Assembly: GCF_947179165.1 (NCBI RefSeq)
Contig: NC_077240.1
Location: 60,299,501 to 60,363,500 of the forward strand
Source of the DNA: Solanum dulcamara
Lineage: Eukaryota; Streptophyta; Magnoliopsida; Solanales; Solanaceae
DNA length: 64,000 nucleotides
Reading direction: 5' to 3'
The notes below the pieces were generated by a model. The model worked only from the letters and a program-made list of their open reading frames with translations. It searched no databases and was not told the origin of the DNA. How positions within the stretch are numbered: position 1 is the first letter of the stretch; every line of letters begins with the position of its first letter. This document shows, piece by piece, positions 1-12,587 of this stretch. The position numbers and the translations under genes are program-made.

Positions 1-1428
1 AACCACCACGAGCGCTACCTCTAGCTACACTCTTGGCACCCTTAGTGCCACTTCTAGTGCCCTATGTAGTACCTCAAATGGCTAGAGCGAGAGTAGAACA
101 AACAACCAATGTCCTGGAATGCCTAGTAAATGGACCATATCTGGGGAAATCTTGGGCCTTATGCCCAAACTCATAACATACATAGTAGTCTCAAGGTCTT
201 GAATCCCGGAGAGAATAACCTGAACTATCAATATGACCTTCGGAGCTTGAAAAACCACTATAACTTGTCTGACCCGGCCTAGATTACTGTACCATCATAG
301 CCTTGAATAACTGCCTGTATTGGTCTGCCCTGATAGTAGTGGATACCCGAACTTGAATACTCTCTACCTCTAGAGGAGTGACCACCGAACTGACCTTGCA
401 GATGGAACCTCTTGGCCCCGCCTTGTCTCGCATGTCGAATGCTCTCAATTATCCTGGCGTGGTCAATAACACTCTAGAAAGTACCAACTGATAATATAAA
501 TGAGGCTTTAGCCTCCTGAAGATAGCTCACGAATCCCTTCACTAACTTGTGTATCTGCTCAAACTCAATAGGAATACTAGACATGGAATAACAAGACAAC
601 TCATGAAATTGAGCCTCATACTCAGATAAAGATAAGGAGCCCTGCTCCAATCTATCAAACTCATCTCGGCGTTTGTCACGGAGGCTATAAGGCACAAAAC
701 TCTCAAGGAACACATCTGAAAACTTCTCCTAGTGAATCATAGGGGAACCAGCTGGTCTACGGGCAATAACTGATCTCCACCACTCTTTGGCCACCCCTAT
801 GAACTGATACGAAGTGTAGGCTACTTCATGAGCCTATAGAATACCCAGGTCGAACAACCTGTCCTGGAACTCAGTAAGAAAATCATAACCCTTCTCCCTG
901 TTGTACTATTAAATCTCAAAGCTGCCAATCGAACAATCTCTCAAAGCATTTCTACTCAGCTACGGACATGACAACACTAGCATAAAATAGCAGAGATGGA
1001 AATCTTGGGGGGGATGTGGAAGGCACAGAAGAAGATCCTAGAGTCTGGAACCCAATATTAGGCCTCTATACTAGTGGCATAGTACCAGCCACAATAGGAG
1101 AGCCTGAAGTACCAAAAAGAACACCAGGAGTCGGAGCAATATCTAGTCTAGCCAATAATCTGATTAATAACTCCTGAAGAATCACAACACTATCGAGAAC
1201 CACTGGAGGATGGGATGGCCTTTGCTCCTCAATTTGCTACTCATAATCATCCTCATCCTCAAACACAGGCTCGAACGATGGATCCCTCACTCGGCCACGA
1301 GCAGGCGCCACTCTCTTAGCTTGGCCTCATCCCGTGACTTAGCCATGTCCTCTGCCCCGCCTATGAACTAGGGCTCGAGCAGCAGGTGTAGCCTCACTAT
1401 CAGCGACTTCGGCTCTAGTCCTCACCAT
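1..1428 (-). pseudogene. gag of gypsy element A' (partial, decayed)
   Basis: Nucleocapsid/capsid region of a chromovirus-type Ty3/gypsy element read leftwards. The likely start codon is the CAT at 1426-1428 (protein begins MVRTRAEV), just inside the leader. An Arg/Gly-rich stretch follows, then a capsid part matching the gag of element A (8020-9320) almost throughout. Near 130-180 a zinc-knuckle remnant reads VCYEFGHKAQDFP, in which the first Cys has become Tyr and the last is Phe, so the CCHC motif is broken. Many stops and frameshifts remove function; the longest open piece is 474-713. The rest of A' lies beyond the left edge. Identity as gag is firm from the match to A and from position after LTR, PBS and leader; the family name (Tekay/Del) is by association with A. 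Confidence 0.85.
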
Positions 1429-1637
1429 CTACGCAGAAGGAATAGATTAGAGGTATACAACACTTGATATGAATAACTCGCACGAAAGGAATCAAAAAAA
1501 GGAAATTTTATCCTAATAAGTATCTTATAGCCTCTCAAAGATAAGTAAGAACGTCTACGTACCGATCCGTAAGACTCTACTAGACTCCCTGCTCTTTAAG
1601 TTATGAGACTGGTGAACCTAGCATTCTGATACCAATT
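1429..1637 (-). other. 5' leader of element A' with PBS
   Basis: Untranslated stretch between the LTR and gag. The primer-binding site at 1625-1634 reads TGGTATCAGA on the minus strand, complementary to the 3' end of plant initiator tRNA-Met, and lies three bases from the LTR end. The motif aagactctactagactcc (1571-1588) recurs in the leaders of A, B, C and E. A stretch from about 1429 to 1540 is nearly identical to the A leader at 9321-9430. Confidence 0.85.
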
Positions 1638-4357
1638 TGTCATGACCCCAAAACCAAGGTCATGATGGCATGCATCTTAATCCCCATCCCGATGCGTAAA
1701 CCAAAAAGTAAAACCATATGAGACTCCCAAAAAGGGAAGTCAGGCCAATAATGAAAATACCCTAAAAACTGGTGTCATAAATATAAAGAGCATCTAATAT
1801 AAAGCTTGACTCTAGAGATACAACTAAGTTTCTAAATAATACTAGAGGATGGAAATAAAGGACAGAAATAGTAGCGATCCGGATCCCAATATCTCACCAC
1901 TAATTTGAATATGCAAGATCCGCTGGAACAATTAACTACCACGTGAGGTACCCTGACTAGTATCTGTATAAACATGGACACAGAAGTAGAGGTGAGTACA
2001 ATTCACATATACTCAATAGGTTTAACCTAGTAAGTATGAGGAGTTAATCAAAATCTATGATATAAACTACGAAATGCTTCCACCTGTATGCAGAAAAGTC
2101 CCACTTTGGCTATGCTACTGCCAATTTATATAGAACGGCGCAATTAAAGTAAACACATAAATACAGTTCAATACCACAGTGAAATAGATGATTCAAGTAT
2201 CACAGGTATCAATGTAATACAATGCGATATATTGATGCAATGATATAATGGTACGGTAGAATCAAGAATGTCGCACAACCTGTCGTATACGCCTACTGAG
2301 CTGTGCTACCAAGCAGGACCCATGGGGGTCTCACAGACCATCTATCTCGTTATAATCTCAATATATAAACTACCTCACCACCCAACTCATGGGCAAGGAC
2401 TCATGATACTAATATCTATTCACATGCCACCTACCTCGTGGTCAAGGATACAAAAGATGCCACATTTTCTTTCTTAAAAAGGGTTTCCACAATTCTCAAC
2501 TTCCCAATGATCAATAATAGTATTAATGAGAATGAATGCAATCACAATGTATAAGGCATGGAGGTAATATTCAACTCAATATGTAGTACTATGTTCAAAG
2601 TTCTCAAAACTTAACCTAAGCATGATATTCACCCTCAATGGACAATAATAGGAAGGAAATACATCAAATAAGTGTTCACTCCTTTATCAACAATATACCA
2701 CTACTAGACATGCTCAAAAACCTTAACTCAACCCCTCAGAAGGGCATACTAATCAAATAACCTCTATTCATCTCTACTCAGTCAAGTCAAGATTACATAG
2801 TCTCAATCACAGATAAAATACCATATAAGGCCCCCACATGGACTACAAAGCATATATAAGCCCCCACATCGGCATCACAATATCAGTTATTAGTCCCAAA
2901 CTACACTACAATCCTATTCCAAAGTCTATAACATAGGATTTGTCTAATCACCCTAACTCAGTCTCAAGAAGGATAGCCAAACCTACCTCAATAGTCAAAA
3001 CTGCACTTGGACACCTCTACCGGATGATCAACTCTCGAATAAATGCCCAGAATGAGAACTCACTCCTAAGAATGAAGCATACTCATCATAAGGAGTCTAT
3101 TGATACCTATATTGATAGGTTTCGGGATAGGGGTAAAGTAGTCCAATAATTGATTAATTTTAAAAAGGAGCAAATATAGAATTTTTTTGTAAAATCACTT
3201 TCTACTAGTAATTAGGAACTTGTGGTTGAGAAACCCACAAAAATAAAGTTCAAAACGAGTTAGAAATTACTAATTTCCTTAAATTCGGGTTAGAGACGAA
3301 AGGAGAAATTTGGGGTTTGAAACTAAAGATTTCAGAGTGGAAATCACCAAATAATTAATGAGAATATAAGATTTAAGGTCGAAAATCACTTACCCAAAAC
3401 TTTTTCTCAAAAATCCCTTCTCAAATCGCCTCCCCAAGCTTCAAGAACGCAAAAATGGTGAAAAATGGAGGTTTTCCCGAACTTCACTATTTCAGGTCTA
3501 ATTTTCTCTCCGCAAACGCGGACAATTAACTCTGCAAATGCGAAGTTCACTAAAGGGACCCTCCACGGATGCGGACCCACTCCACAAATATAGAGAAGGA
3601 AAAGGATGCACTCTATGAAAGCGGAGAAGAAAAAGCTTATACTCCGCAAAAGCGGACACACTCTGTGGACGCGGAGAAGGAACTATGCCTGCACCAGAAC
3701 CAGCCAAAACCCAACCTTAAAACTCTGAACGGACTCTCGGGATTAATTCAGAATCCCGTATGCACAAACCATCCTTGCACTCTAACTAAATTCGATATTC
3801 CAGACTCAATGGAACTATCAGAATTCAAGGTCCTTGACCCAGAATTTGTTAAGTCGCTACTAAACTAGTTTTGGCACTTAAAATACCCAACATACCCTCA
3901 TAACCTCTAAAAATTATAATAAAGCCATTTCTAGCATTAGAATCACCCTCCGAAATCATTGGAATCATTCAAAATTTGATTTGAGTCTCCAAACTTGATT
4001 TGTTAACTAAAGTCAAACTAACTCCTTTAAAAACTTCTTTTCAACTCAGGACCTAAAATTCACATATCAACCCCAAATATGTTTTCGATGACTATCCTAG
4101 ATCAAATTTTATATTTCGGAGCTGATGGAACTGACATAATCCCATTCTGAGACCCATAGCTCCGTTTGATCCCAAAAACCACTTTTTCATAACCAAACTC
4201 TACAAAACTCAAGAATTTGCTGAATTCACTAACTGCCAAGACTTTAACACATTCAACTACACATACTAAACATATAATACTCAGGGGCACTAATAATAAG
4301 GATAAAATGGTGTTTTTATGCAAAATTACAAAAATGACCATCAAGGTTAGTACAACA
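1638..4357 (-). repeat. LTR shared by A' (as 5' LTR) and A (as 3' LTR), 2.72 kb
   Basis: Direct long terminal repeat. On the minus strand it begins TGTTGTAC at 4357 and ends CATGACA at 1638, giving TG...CA ends. On one side (1625-1634) sits a PBS and gag; on the other (4358-4370) the purine-rich AGTGGTGGA tract that precedes a 3' LTR in this clade. It aligns over its length with 9530-12279. A cluster of GCG palindromes such as tccgcaaacgcggac lies at 3509-3690 and a donor-like GGGTAAGTG at 3381-3395, both in U3/R order for minus transcription. The body is AT-rich and non-coding; open frames inside are chance. Confidence 0.9.
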
Positions 4358-4398
4358 TCCACCACTAAAAAAGGATGTTCATCCTCGAACATAAGATA

Positions 4399-4835
4399 AG
4401 AAAAAGTACCTAGAGTATCAAAGAGATGAGGATATCGGGCCTGCATATCAAGCTCTAACTCCCTAGTCGCCTCCTCAACAAGATGATGTCTCTAGTGCAC
4501 CTTGACCGAAAGGAACTCCTTGGTCCTGATCTTACGAATCTGTCTATCTAGGATAGCTACCGGCTCCTCCTTATAAGTCAAATCCAGACCCAACTCTACC
4601 GCATTATTAGAGATCATATGGGACTCGTCCATTATGTACTTGTGAAGCATAGAGATATAAAATACCGGATGGAAAGCTAACAGTCTAGGGGGTAGGGCCA
4701 ACTCATAAGCCATCCAACCCACTCTTCTCAAAATCTCGAATAGGCCAACAAACCTTGGGCTAAGGTTGTCCTTCTTCCCAAACCTCATCACACTCTTCAT
4801 AGACGATATGTTAAGTCATACACAATCACCCAACA
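4399..4835 (-). pseudogene. Element A integrase C-terminus and chromodomain
   Basis: Minus frames read an integrase tail (MKSVMRFGKKDNLSPRFVG, then FHPVFYISMLHKY, the usual GPF/Y-type region) and then a chromodomain: EEPVAILDRQIRKIRTKEF leading to VKVH and, after a frameshift, EEATRELELDMQARYPHLF. In chromoviruses this domain reads histone marks and steers the integrase to heterochromatin. One aromatic-cage region is hard to judge because of the frameshift near 4490. The C-terminus at 4399-4446 ends just before the purine tract and 3' LTR. Non-functional because of the frame break. Confidence 0.85.
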
Positions 4836-5489
4836 TAAACTCTAAGGGTCGAACTTCTTGTCAGCATAGCTCTTCTGATGACTCTGGGCTGGCAATAGTT
4901 GAATCTGAATCAAACTTACCCACTCTATAGCATCTCTGAGTAAGCCAATATCCAATGCATCAACCGCAACTGAATCAAACTACTCAATGGATGACCAACA
5001 TATATGACCATATAGTACCTCAAATGGTGCTATCTGAATATTAGAATGATAAATGTTATTATAGGCAAACTCCGCTAAGGGCAAGTGTTGGTTCCATCAG
5101 AAATGAAAATCAATCAAACAAGCCCTAAGCATATCCTCCAACACCTGAATAGTCTGCTCGGACTGGCAATCAGTCTGGGGTTGAAATGCTGAACTCATCT
5201 CTAGTCGTGTACCCAAACCATGCTGCAATGCCTCCCAGAAGTGAGAGGTAAACACTGAACCCCAATCCGACACTATAGATATTGGCACCTTATGCAACCT
5301 GACCATCTCATGGAGATAGATCCTTGCTAATTGATCCACAATGTAGCTAGTCCTCACCAAAAGGAAATACACTGATTTGGTCAATCGGTCCACAATAACC
5401 TAAATGGAGTCATACTTACATAATTCCATAAGTAATCTAGACACGAAGTCCATAGTGATTCACTCCAACTTCCACTCGGGAATGAGCAT
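4836..5489 (-). pseudogene. Element A integrase catalytic core
   Basis: The frame at 5097-5393 holds MDRLTKSVYF, IVSDWGSVFTS and QPQTDCQSEQT. By family knowledge these carry the D,D35E triad: first Asp in MDRLTKS, second in SDWG (usually SDRG), Glu in QSEQT. All three acidic residues look retained. Around 4836-5096 the frame continues with the DFHWD / AYNNS-type segment in broken form. The core would cut target DNA and join the cDNA ends. Stops on both sides disable it. Confidence 0.85.
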
Positions 5490-6422
5490 CCTCTACATAG
5501 AACCACTCAATTTCTGATGCTCATACTTTACCTTTTGGTAATTCAGACACTTAGTCACAAAATCAACAATGTCCCTCTTCATGCCACACCACAAATAGTG
5601 TTGTCTCAAGTCATGAAACATCTTTCCTACTCTTGGGTGAATTGAATACTTGGAACAATGAGCCTCCCCTAATATCATATGTACCGAATCACCAACCTTG
5701 GGCATAAAAATATGACCATTTATCCTCAAAACTCTCTCTGTATCAAGAGACGCCGATTTAGCTTCACCACTCAATACTTTGTCTTGAATGGTCCTTAACT
5801 TCACAGCCTCAAACTGATGTGCCTGAATCTGCTCCATAGAGTTAGACCTGGCTTCCACAAAGGCCAAAATGCTAGGATATGTAGAAATATCAAATTGGAC
5901 CAACTGCCTAGCCAATGATTGAACCTCCAAAGCCAAAGGCCTCTTATCCGCCTTAAGGATGGCCAAACTACCCATACTAGGTGCTTTGCGACTCAAGGCA
6001 TCGGGTACCACATTAGCTTTGCCCGAATGATAAAGAATGGTGATGTTATAGTCTTTCAATAACTCCAACCACCTACGCTGCCTCATGTTCAGATTCGACT
6101 AGGAAAAGATATACTTATGGATGCGGTGGTCAGTAAGGATCTCGTAATGCACACTATAGAGATAGTACTTCCACAACTTCAAAATGAACACCACCTCCAC
6201 CAACTATAGGTCATGGGTACGATAGTTCTTCTCATGTACCTTTAACTGTCGAGAAGCATAAGCTATAACTCTACCCTTTTGCATCAAAACACCACCCAAG
6301 ATGACTCTCGATGCATCACAAAACATAATGAAGGTCACACCCTTCTCGGGTAAGGCTAGAATAGGTACCTAAGTCTATAACTCCTAGAGCTTTTGAAAGT
6401 TTGTCTCACACTCATCGGTCCA
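5490..6422 (-). pseudogene. Element A RNase H and integrase zinc-binding domain
   Basis: From right to left: RNase H residues ([15 protein letters not shown], then [17 protein letters not shown]), the end ILYHSGKANVVPDALSRKA, a linker, and the integrase HHCC finger, visible as HCSKYSIHPRVGKM ... CLNYQ, where the second Cys pair is reduced to C-x2-Y. The open stretch 5493-6086 carries most of it. RNase H degrades the RNA strand during cDNA synthesis; the HHCC finger helps integrase multimerise. Several in-frame stops at former Gln and Trp codons lie between 6087 and 6420. Confidence 0.85.
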
Positions 6423-7404
6423 CTAAAATGCTACGGTCTTTGGAGTTAGCCTAGTCAATGGGGCTGCAATAGTAGAGAAGTCTTGGATAAACTGATGATA
6501 ATAGCCTGCCAACCTAATAAAACTCCAAATCTCGATAGCCAAAGTAGGCCTAGCCCAATCACGAACCACTAAAATCTTGGCCAAATTGCCCATAATACCA
6601 TCCTTGATCACCACATGACCCAAGAATGCCACAGACTCGAGCCAAAACTCATACTTAGAGAATTTTGCATACAACTTCTCCTCTCTTAATCTCTGAAGGA
6701 TTGTCCTCAAGTTTCTGACATGGTCCACCTCATTCTTGGAATAAACCAAGATGTCATCAATATACATGACCACAAATGAGTCCAAATAAGGACAGAATGC
6801 CCAGCTCATTAACTCCACAAACGCAGCCAGGGCATTAGTCAACCCTAAGGACATAACCACAAACTCATAATGACCATAATGGGTCCTGAATGCAGTCTTC
6901 GAGATATAAGACTCCTGAACTCTCAACTGATGATAATTCAATCTCAAATCAATTTTGGAAAACACTGATGCACCCTGAAGCTAGCCAAATAAATCATCGA
7001 TGCGAGGAAGAGGGTACTTGTTCTTAATGGTGGCTTTGTTCAACTATCGATAGTCGATGCACATCCTCATAGTACCATCCTTCTTCTTTACAAATAGGAC
7101 CGGTGCACCCTACGGCGATGCACTAGGCCCAATAAACCCCTTCTTCAACAAATCTTCCAATTGTTCTTTTAACTTCTTCAACTCCGCCGGAGCCATGTGA
7201 TAAGGAGAAATAGAGATGAGCTTAGTGCTCGGCTTCAAATAAATCACAAAATTGATATTACGGTCAGGAGGAACACCCAATAAGTCTGTAAGAAATATAT
7301 CCATAAACTCTCGCACCATTCTTGTAATCTCTAAAGGAGGTGACTCTATAGTAAGATCATGTACATTAGCCAAATAAGAAAAACAAACCTTATCCATCAA
7401 AAAA
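6423..7404 (-). pseudogene. Element A reverse transcriptase
   Basis: RT is spread over two open pieces (7110-7400 and 6423-6965). Seen in order: MAPAELKKLKEQLEDLL, the SPWGAPVLFV motif with Trp replaced by a stop (near 7112), MCIDYRQLN with Gln replaced by a stop (near 7045), FSKIDLRLNYHQLR, FRTHYGHYEF, and the catalytic YIDD box at about 6753-6764, which is intact. The YIDD aspartates bind the metal ions of the polymerase. The thumb and start of the connection (FLGHVV, AGYYHQFI) reach 6423. Dead because of stops. Confidence 0.9.
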
Positions 7405-7960
7405 TGAGCACATATTTAAGATATCACTCCCTTCAAATATAAACTCGAATTACCCTTCCACACTAAGCTAGGCAAATTGAGATAGGCTAAGGTCACAGTC
7501 TTTGCATAACAATCTAATATAGCATGGTAAGGAGATAACCAATCTATGCCCAATATCATATTAAAATCAACCATGTCTAATAAAATCATTTCCGTATGGG
7601 TCTCTCTATGCGAAAATATCACCAAACACCCCCAATATACCTGATCTACCACTAAGGACTCACCTACCAGGATAGAAATAGTAAAAGGCATAGATAGAGG
7701 CTCACATACATAATCACTACCCGCATCAATATATATTGACACATAAGAATAGGTAGAACCTAGGTCAAATAATAATGAAGTAGGATGTAGACAAACCAGA
7801 ATAATACCTGTAATAACTGCATCGGAGGCCGACCTCTGCCTCAGATCTACCTGGTATAATAAAGCACAACTGATGGTCACCTTTGGCTTGTGAACACCCA
7901 TGAGTGCCACATCTAGCTCCACCCTTGGCACCCTTGGTTCCACCTTTAATGCCCTATGTA
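7405..7960 (-). pseudogene. Element A aspartic protease
   Basis: A 175-codon open piece (7416-7943) contains the retroviral-type protease. The active-site loop reads LFDLGSTYSYVS, where the usual DSGST or DPGST has Leu after the Asp; the flap/second strand reads FNMILGIDWLSPYHAILDC, the standard ILGMDWL signature. The enzyme would cut the Gag-Pol precursor. The gag-to-protease boundary is not sharp because of frameshifts around 7944-8040. The active Asp is kept. Confidence 0.85.
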
Positions 7961-8009
7961 GTACCTAGAATAACTAGAGCGGGCATAGAACGAACCACCG
8001 GTGTCTCAG

Positions 8010-9320
8010 GCCGCGTAGTAGAAGGAGAACATTTGGGGTAATCTTAGGCCTTATTCCCAAACTCATCACATACATAGGAGCCTTGAGGTCCTGAACCCCG
8101 GGGAGGATAACTCGAAGTGTCAATACGGCCTTCGAAGCCTAAAGAACCACTATAGCCTATTTGACCTGGTCTAGATTCACCTGCACTCTCTGAGCCCTGA
8201 ATAGCTGCCTGTACCAGTCTACCCTGATAGCCGTGGGTTCTTGAACTTGAGTACTCCCTACCTCTAGAAGAGTGACCACTGTGAACTTGCTGATAGAACC
8301 TCTTGGACCCGCCCTGTCTCGCATGTCGAATGCTCTCAATCATCCAGGAGTGGTCAATAACACTCTGGAAGGTACCACCGGATAATATAAGAGAGGCTAT
8401 AACCTCTTAAAGATAGCCCGAGAATCCCTTCACTAACTTGCGGATCTGCTCAAACTTATTAGAAATACTAGAAATAGCATAACGAGACAACTCATGAAAG
8501 TGGGCCTCATACTCATGTACAGATAAGAAGCCCTACTCTAATCTATCAAACTCATCTCAGCGCTGGTCACAGTGTCTACAAGGCACAAACCTCTCAAGGA
8601 ACACCTCTGAAAACTACTCCCAGCTCATCATAGGGGAACTAGAAGGTCTACAGGCAATAACCAATCTTCACCACTCCTTGGCCACCCTTATGAACTAATA
8701 TAAAGTATAGGCTACTCCATGAGCCATAAGAATACCCAGGTTGAACAACCTATCCTGACACCCAGTTAGAAAATCATAAGCCTTCTCCCTCACCGTACCA
8801 TCAAATCTGGGAGGTGCCAGCTGAACAAATCTCTTGAAGCTCTTCTGCTCAACTACCAACATGGAAGCACTAGAAAAAACTAGCAGAGCTACGAATCTTG
8901 ATGGTATGATGGAAGGGACAAAAGAAGATCCAGAGTTTGGAACCCAATACTAGACCCCAGAACTAGTGGCGTAGTACCAACCTCAATAGGAGAGCCTAAA
9001 GTACCTGGAAGAACACCAGGAGTTAGAGCACCATCTAGTATAGACAATAATCTGATCAATAACTCCCGAAGCATCGCCGTACTATCAGGAACTGCTAGAG
9101 GCTGGGCTAGCCTCTACTTCTCAACCCGCAACTCATAATCATCCTCGATCTCAGACACAGGCTCAAGCGATGGCTCCCTAGCTCAGCCACGAGCAGGTGT
9201 CACTCCCCTAGCTCGACCTTATCTACTAACTCTACCATATCCTCTGCCCCGCCCATGAATTGGGGCTCAGGCAGCAGGTGCAATCTCACTATCATTGACT
9301 TTGGCTTTAGTCCTCACCAT
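8010..9320 (-). pseudogene. Element A gag
   Basis: Start codon inferred at 9318-9320 (MVRTKAKV), matching the A' start. The N-terminus is Arg/Gly/Pro-rich, followed by an Ala/Leu helix region (LRELLIRLLSILDGAL) and a capsid part in broken frames between 8340 and 8890. The C-terminus (8044-8343) is Gly/Ser/Gln-rich with a degraded zinc knuckle (VCDEFGNKA). Two frames overlap there at 8157-8343; the RG/GS-rich frame is the likely real one. Gag would build the virus-like particle. Multiple stops; not functional. Confidence 0.85.
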
Positions 9321-9529
9321 CTGCGCAGAAGGAATAGATTAGAGGTATACAACACTTGATATGAATAACTCATACGAAAGGAATCAAAAAAAGGAAATTT
9401 TATCCTAATAAGTATCTTGTAGCCTCTCGAAGATAAGTATGGATGTCTATATACCAATCTGCAAGACTCTATTAGATACTTTGCTTTTTAACTTATGAGA
9501 TCGATGAACCTAGCACTCTGATACCAATT
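9321..9529 (-). other. 5' leader of element A with PBS
   Basis: PBS at 9516-9526 reads TGGTATCAGAG on the minus strand, an 11-base match to the 3' end of initiator tRNA-Met. The motif aagactctattagatact at 9463-9480 and the phrase gtagcctct at 9420-9428 correspond to the leader elements seen in B, C and E. Packaging or dimerisation signals of such elements normally lie here; the role is inference. Confidence 0.85.
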
Positions 9530-12279
9530 TGTCATGACCCAAGAACCGAGGTCATATTGGAACGCTTCTTAATTCTTGTCTTGATGCGTAAATGAAAAAG
9601 TAAAACCATATGAGACTCTCAAAATGAGAAGTCAGGACAATAATGAAAATACCCCAAAACCTGGTGTCATAAGTGTATAGAGCATCTAATACAAAGTATG
9701 ACTCTATAGATACAACATAACTCTCTGAATAATACTAGAGACTGAAAATAAGGGATAGAAATAGTGGCGATCCAGATCCCAGGATCTCACAATTAATATG
9801 AATATGCAAGATTCACTAGAACAATCAGCTGCCACACGAGGTACCCTGACTAGTATTTGCATGAAAATAGAGACAAAAGTAGGGATGAGTACAATCCACA
9901 TGTACTCAGTAGGCTTAACCAACTGAGTATAATTAATTAATCAAAAACTATGAAATAAACTAAGAAACACTTTCACCTACATGCAGAAAAGTCTCACTCC
10001 AGCTACGATGCCGCCAATTTCTATAGAACAATGAGATTAAAGTAAACACATAAATATATTTCAACAAAATTGTTAAACAGGTGATTCAAGTATCACATGT
10101 ATCAATGCAATGCAATGCAATAAGTTGATGCAATGAAATAATGGTACGATAGAATCAAGGTTGTCGCACAACCTATCGTATACACCTACTGAGTTGTGCT
10201 ATCAAGAAGGACCCATGGGGGTTTCAAAGACCATATACCTCATCACAATATCAATGTATCAACTATCTTACCACCCAAATCATGGCCAAGGACTCATGAT
10301 ACTAATGTCTCTTTCACTTGGCACCTACCTCATGGTCTAGGATACAAAATATGCCACATTTTCTTTCTTAAAAATGGTTTCCATAATTCTCAACTTCCCA
10401 ATGATCAATAATAGTATGAATGAGGATGAATGCAATCAAAATATATAAGGCATGGAGGTAATATTAAACTCAACATCTAGTACTAGGTTCAAGTTCTCAA
10501 AACTTAACCTAAGTATGATACTCACCCTCAACAGAAAATAATGGGAAGGAAATACATCAAATCAGTGTTCACCCCTTTCTCAACAATATGCCACTACTCA
10601 GACATGTTCAAAACCCTTAACTCAACCCCTTAGACGAGCATACTAGTTAAATAACCTCTACTCATCTCTACTCAGTCAAGTCATAGATTTCATAGTCTCA
10701 ATCACAGATAAAATACCACATAAGGCCCCTACATGGGCTACAAAGCACTTATAAGACCCTACACGGGCATCCCAATATTAGTTATTAGTCCCAAACTATA
10801 CTACAATTCCATCCCAAAGTCTACATCATAGGATTTGACGAATCACCCCAACTCATCCCCAAGAAGGATAGCTAAAACTACCTCAATAGCCGAAACTACA
10901 CTTGGATACCTCCACCAGATGATCAACTCTCGAATCAATGCCTAGAATGACAACTCACTACCAAGAATGAAATATACGCATCATAAGGATCTAATGATAC
11001 CCATATTGATAGGTTTTGGGATCAGGGGTAAAACAGTCCAAAAATTGATTTATTTCGAAAAGGCTTGAATCTGGAATTTTCTTATAAAAATTACGTTCTA
11101 CTAGTAATTAAGAACTCATGGTTGAAAAACCTACAAAAATAGAGATCAAAACGAGTTAGAAATTACTATTTTCCTCAAATTCGAGTTAGAGAAGAAAAGA
11201 AGAAAATTGGGATTTGAAACTAAAGATGTAAGTTGAAATCACCAAATAATTAATGAGAATAGATGATTTAATGTCAAAAATCACTTACCCAACACTTTTC
11301 CTTGAAAATCCTATCTCAAATCGCCTTCCCAAGCTTCAAGAACTCAGAAATGGTGAAAATAGAGGTTTTCCTGACCTTTACTATTTCAGGGCTAATTTTC
11401 TCTCTGCAAACACAGACAATTAACTCTACGAACATGGAGTTCACTAAAGGGACCTCCGCGGATGCGGACCTATTCAGTGAATATAGATAGGGAAAATGAT
11501 TCACTTTGTTTACATAGATACACTCTGCAAATGCAGAAAGGGAAAACTTATACTCCTCGAACTCGGACACACTCCTCAGAAGCGAAAAAGGAAAAAAGCC
11601 TACACCAGAACCAGCAAAACCCCAACCTCATAATCTCTGAACAGACTCTCAGGATTCATTCAAAATCCCATACACACGAACCATATATACACTCTAACTA
11701 AATTCAACGTTTCGGACTCAATGAAACTATCAGAATTCGAATTCGAGGTCTTCTTAACCCTGGATTATTTAAGTGACAACTAAACTAGTTTCTACACTTG
11801 AAATACCCAAAATACCCTCAGAACCTCTAATAATTACAATGAAGCCATTTCTAGCATTAGAATCACCACCCTTGAAACTATTGGAATCATCCAAAATCTG
11901 TTCCGAGTCTTCGAACTCGATTTATTGACTAAAGTCAAACTAACTCCTTTAAAAACTTCACTTTTCAACTCAAGACCTCAAATTCACATATCAACCCAAT
12001 TTTTTTCCGATGACTCTCCTAGACTAAATTCCATATTTCAAAGATGATGGAACTGACGGAATCCCATTCTAAGACCCCATAGCTCTATTTGATCCTAAAA
12101 ACTACTTTTTCATAACTTAACTCTACAAAACTCAAGAATTTTCTCAATTCATTAACTGCTAAGACTTTAATACATTTAACCACACAAACTGAATAAATAA
12201 TACTCGGGGGAACTAATGATAGGGGTAAAATCTAATTTCATGCAAATTTACAAAAATAACCCTCAAGTTCATTACAAAT
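9530..12279 (-). repeat. 5' LTR of element A
   Basis: Right-hand copy of the 1638-4357 LTR. It ends TGTCATGACC-type at 9530 and reaches about 12279, where the expected CA end has decayed (acaaat). The palindrome cluster at 11400-11590 is the same one as at 3509-3690, but several CG steps have become TG or CA (for example ctgcaaacacagac), a sign of methylated-CpG decay. The donor-like motif is at 11281-11290 (tcacttaccc, minus GGGTAAGTGA). Confidence 0.88.
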
Positions 12280-12281
12280 AC

Positions 12282-12587
12282 TATGGATACATCACCTTTT
12301 AACTGAGGTTGGGCTGAAGCCTTTTGCTCGAGCTAAAATTTGGTATGATAATTAGGCTGCTCTACAAATAGCCTCAAATATAGTGTATAATGAATGGATG
12401 AAGCATACTGAGGTTGATTTTCACTTTATTCTTGAAAAGATTCAAAAGAACATGATTTCTATTAGTTATGTGAAGACAGGAGAGCAATTGGGTGATATAT
12501 TTATGAAGGCTTTAAATGGAACTTAGGTGGAATATCTTTATTACAAGTTGGGCATGATTAATATTTATTCTCCAACTTGAGGGGGAG
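12282..12587 (+). pseudogene. Ty1/copia RNase H 3' end (fragment)
   Basis: Plus-strand translation with one or two stops gives an AALQIASN, EWMKHTEVDFHFI, ISYVKTGEQLGDIF and YYKLGMINIYSP series, the standard C-terminus of copia polyprotein RNase H with the H-x2-DFHF region. It is followed directly by the purine tract gagggggag (12579-12587), the canonical copia PPT. The upstream part of the element was removed or displaced by element A, whose LTR ends at about 12279. About 100 residues remain; not functional. Confidence 0.9.

Larger units (their letters stand above)
1638..12279 (-). mobile_element. LTR retrotransposon A, Ty3/gypsy chromovirus (Tekay/Del type), full-length but dead
   Basis: Complete order for minus reading: 5' LTR 9530-12279, PBS 9516-9526, leader, gag, protease, reverse transcriptase, RNase H, integrase, chromodomain, PPT 4358-4370, 3' LTR 1638-4357; about 10.6 kb. 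The gene order PR-RT-RH-IN and the C-terminal chromodomain place it in the chromoviruses. The LTRs are clearly diverged by eye, so the insertion is old. A single target-site duplication cannot be tested because the left LTR is followed by another internal region (A') instead of flanking DNA; the right end at about 12279 abuts a copia fragment. Confidence 0.9.

Noticed and set aside
3407..3868. Overlapping open frames on both strands at the A LTR
   Set aside because: They coincide with the GCG palindrome cluster, which lowers stop frequency in all frames.
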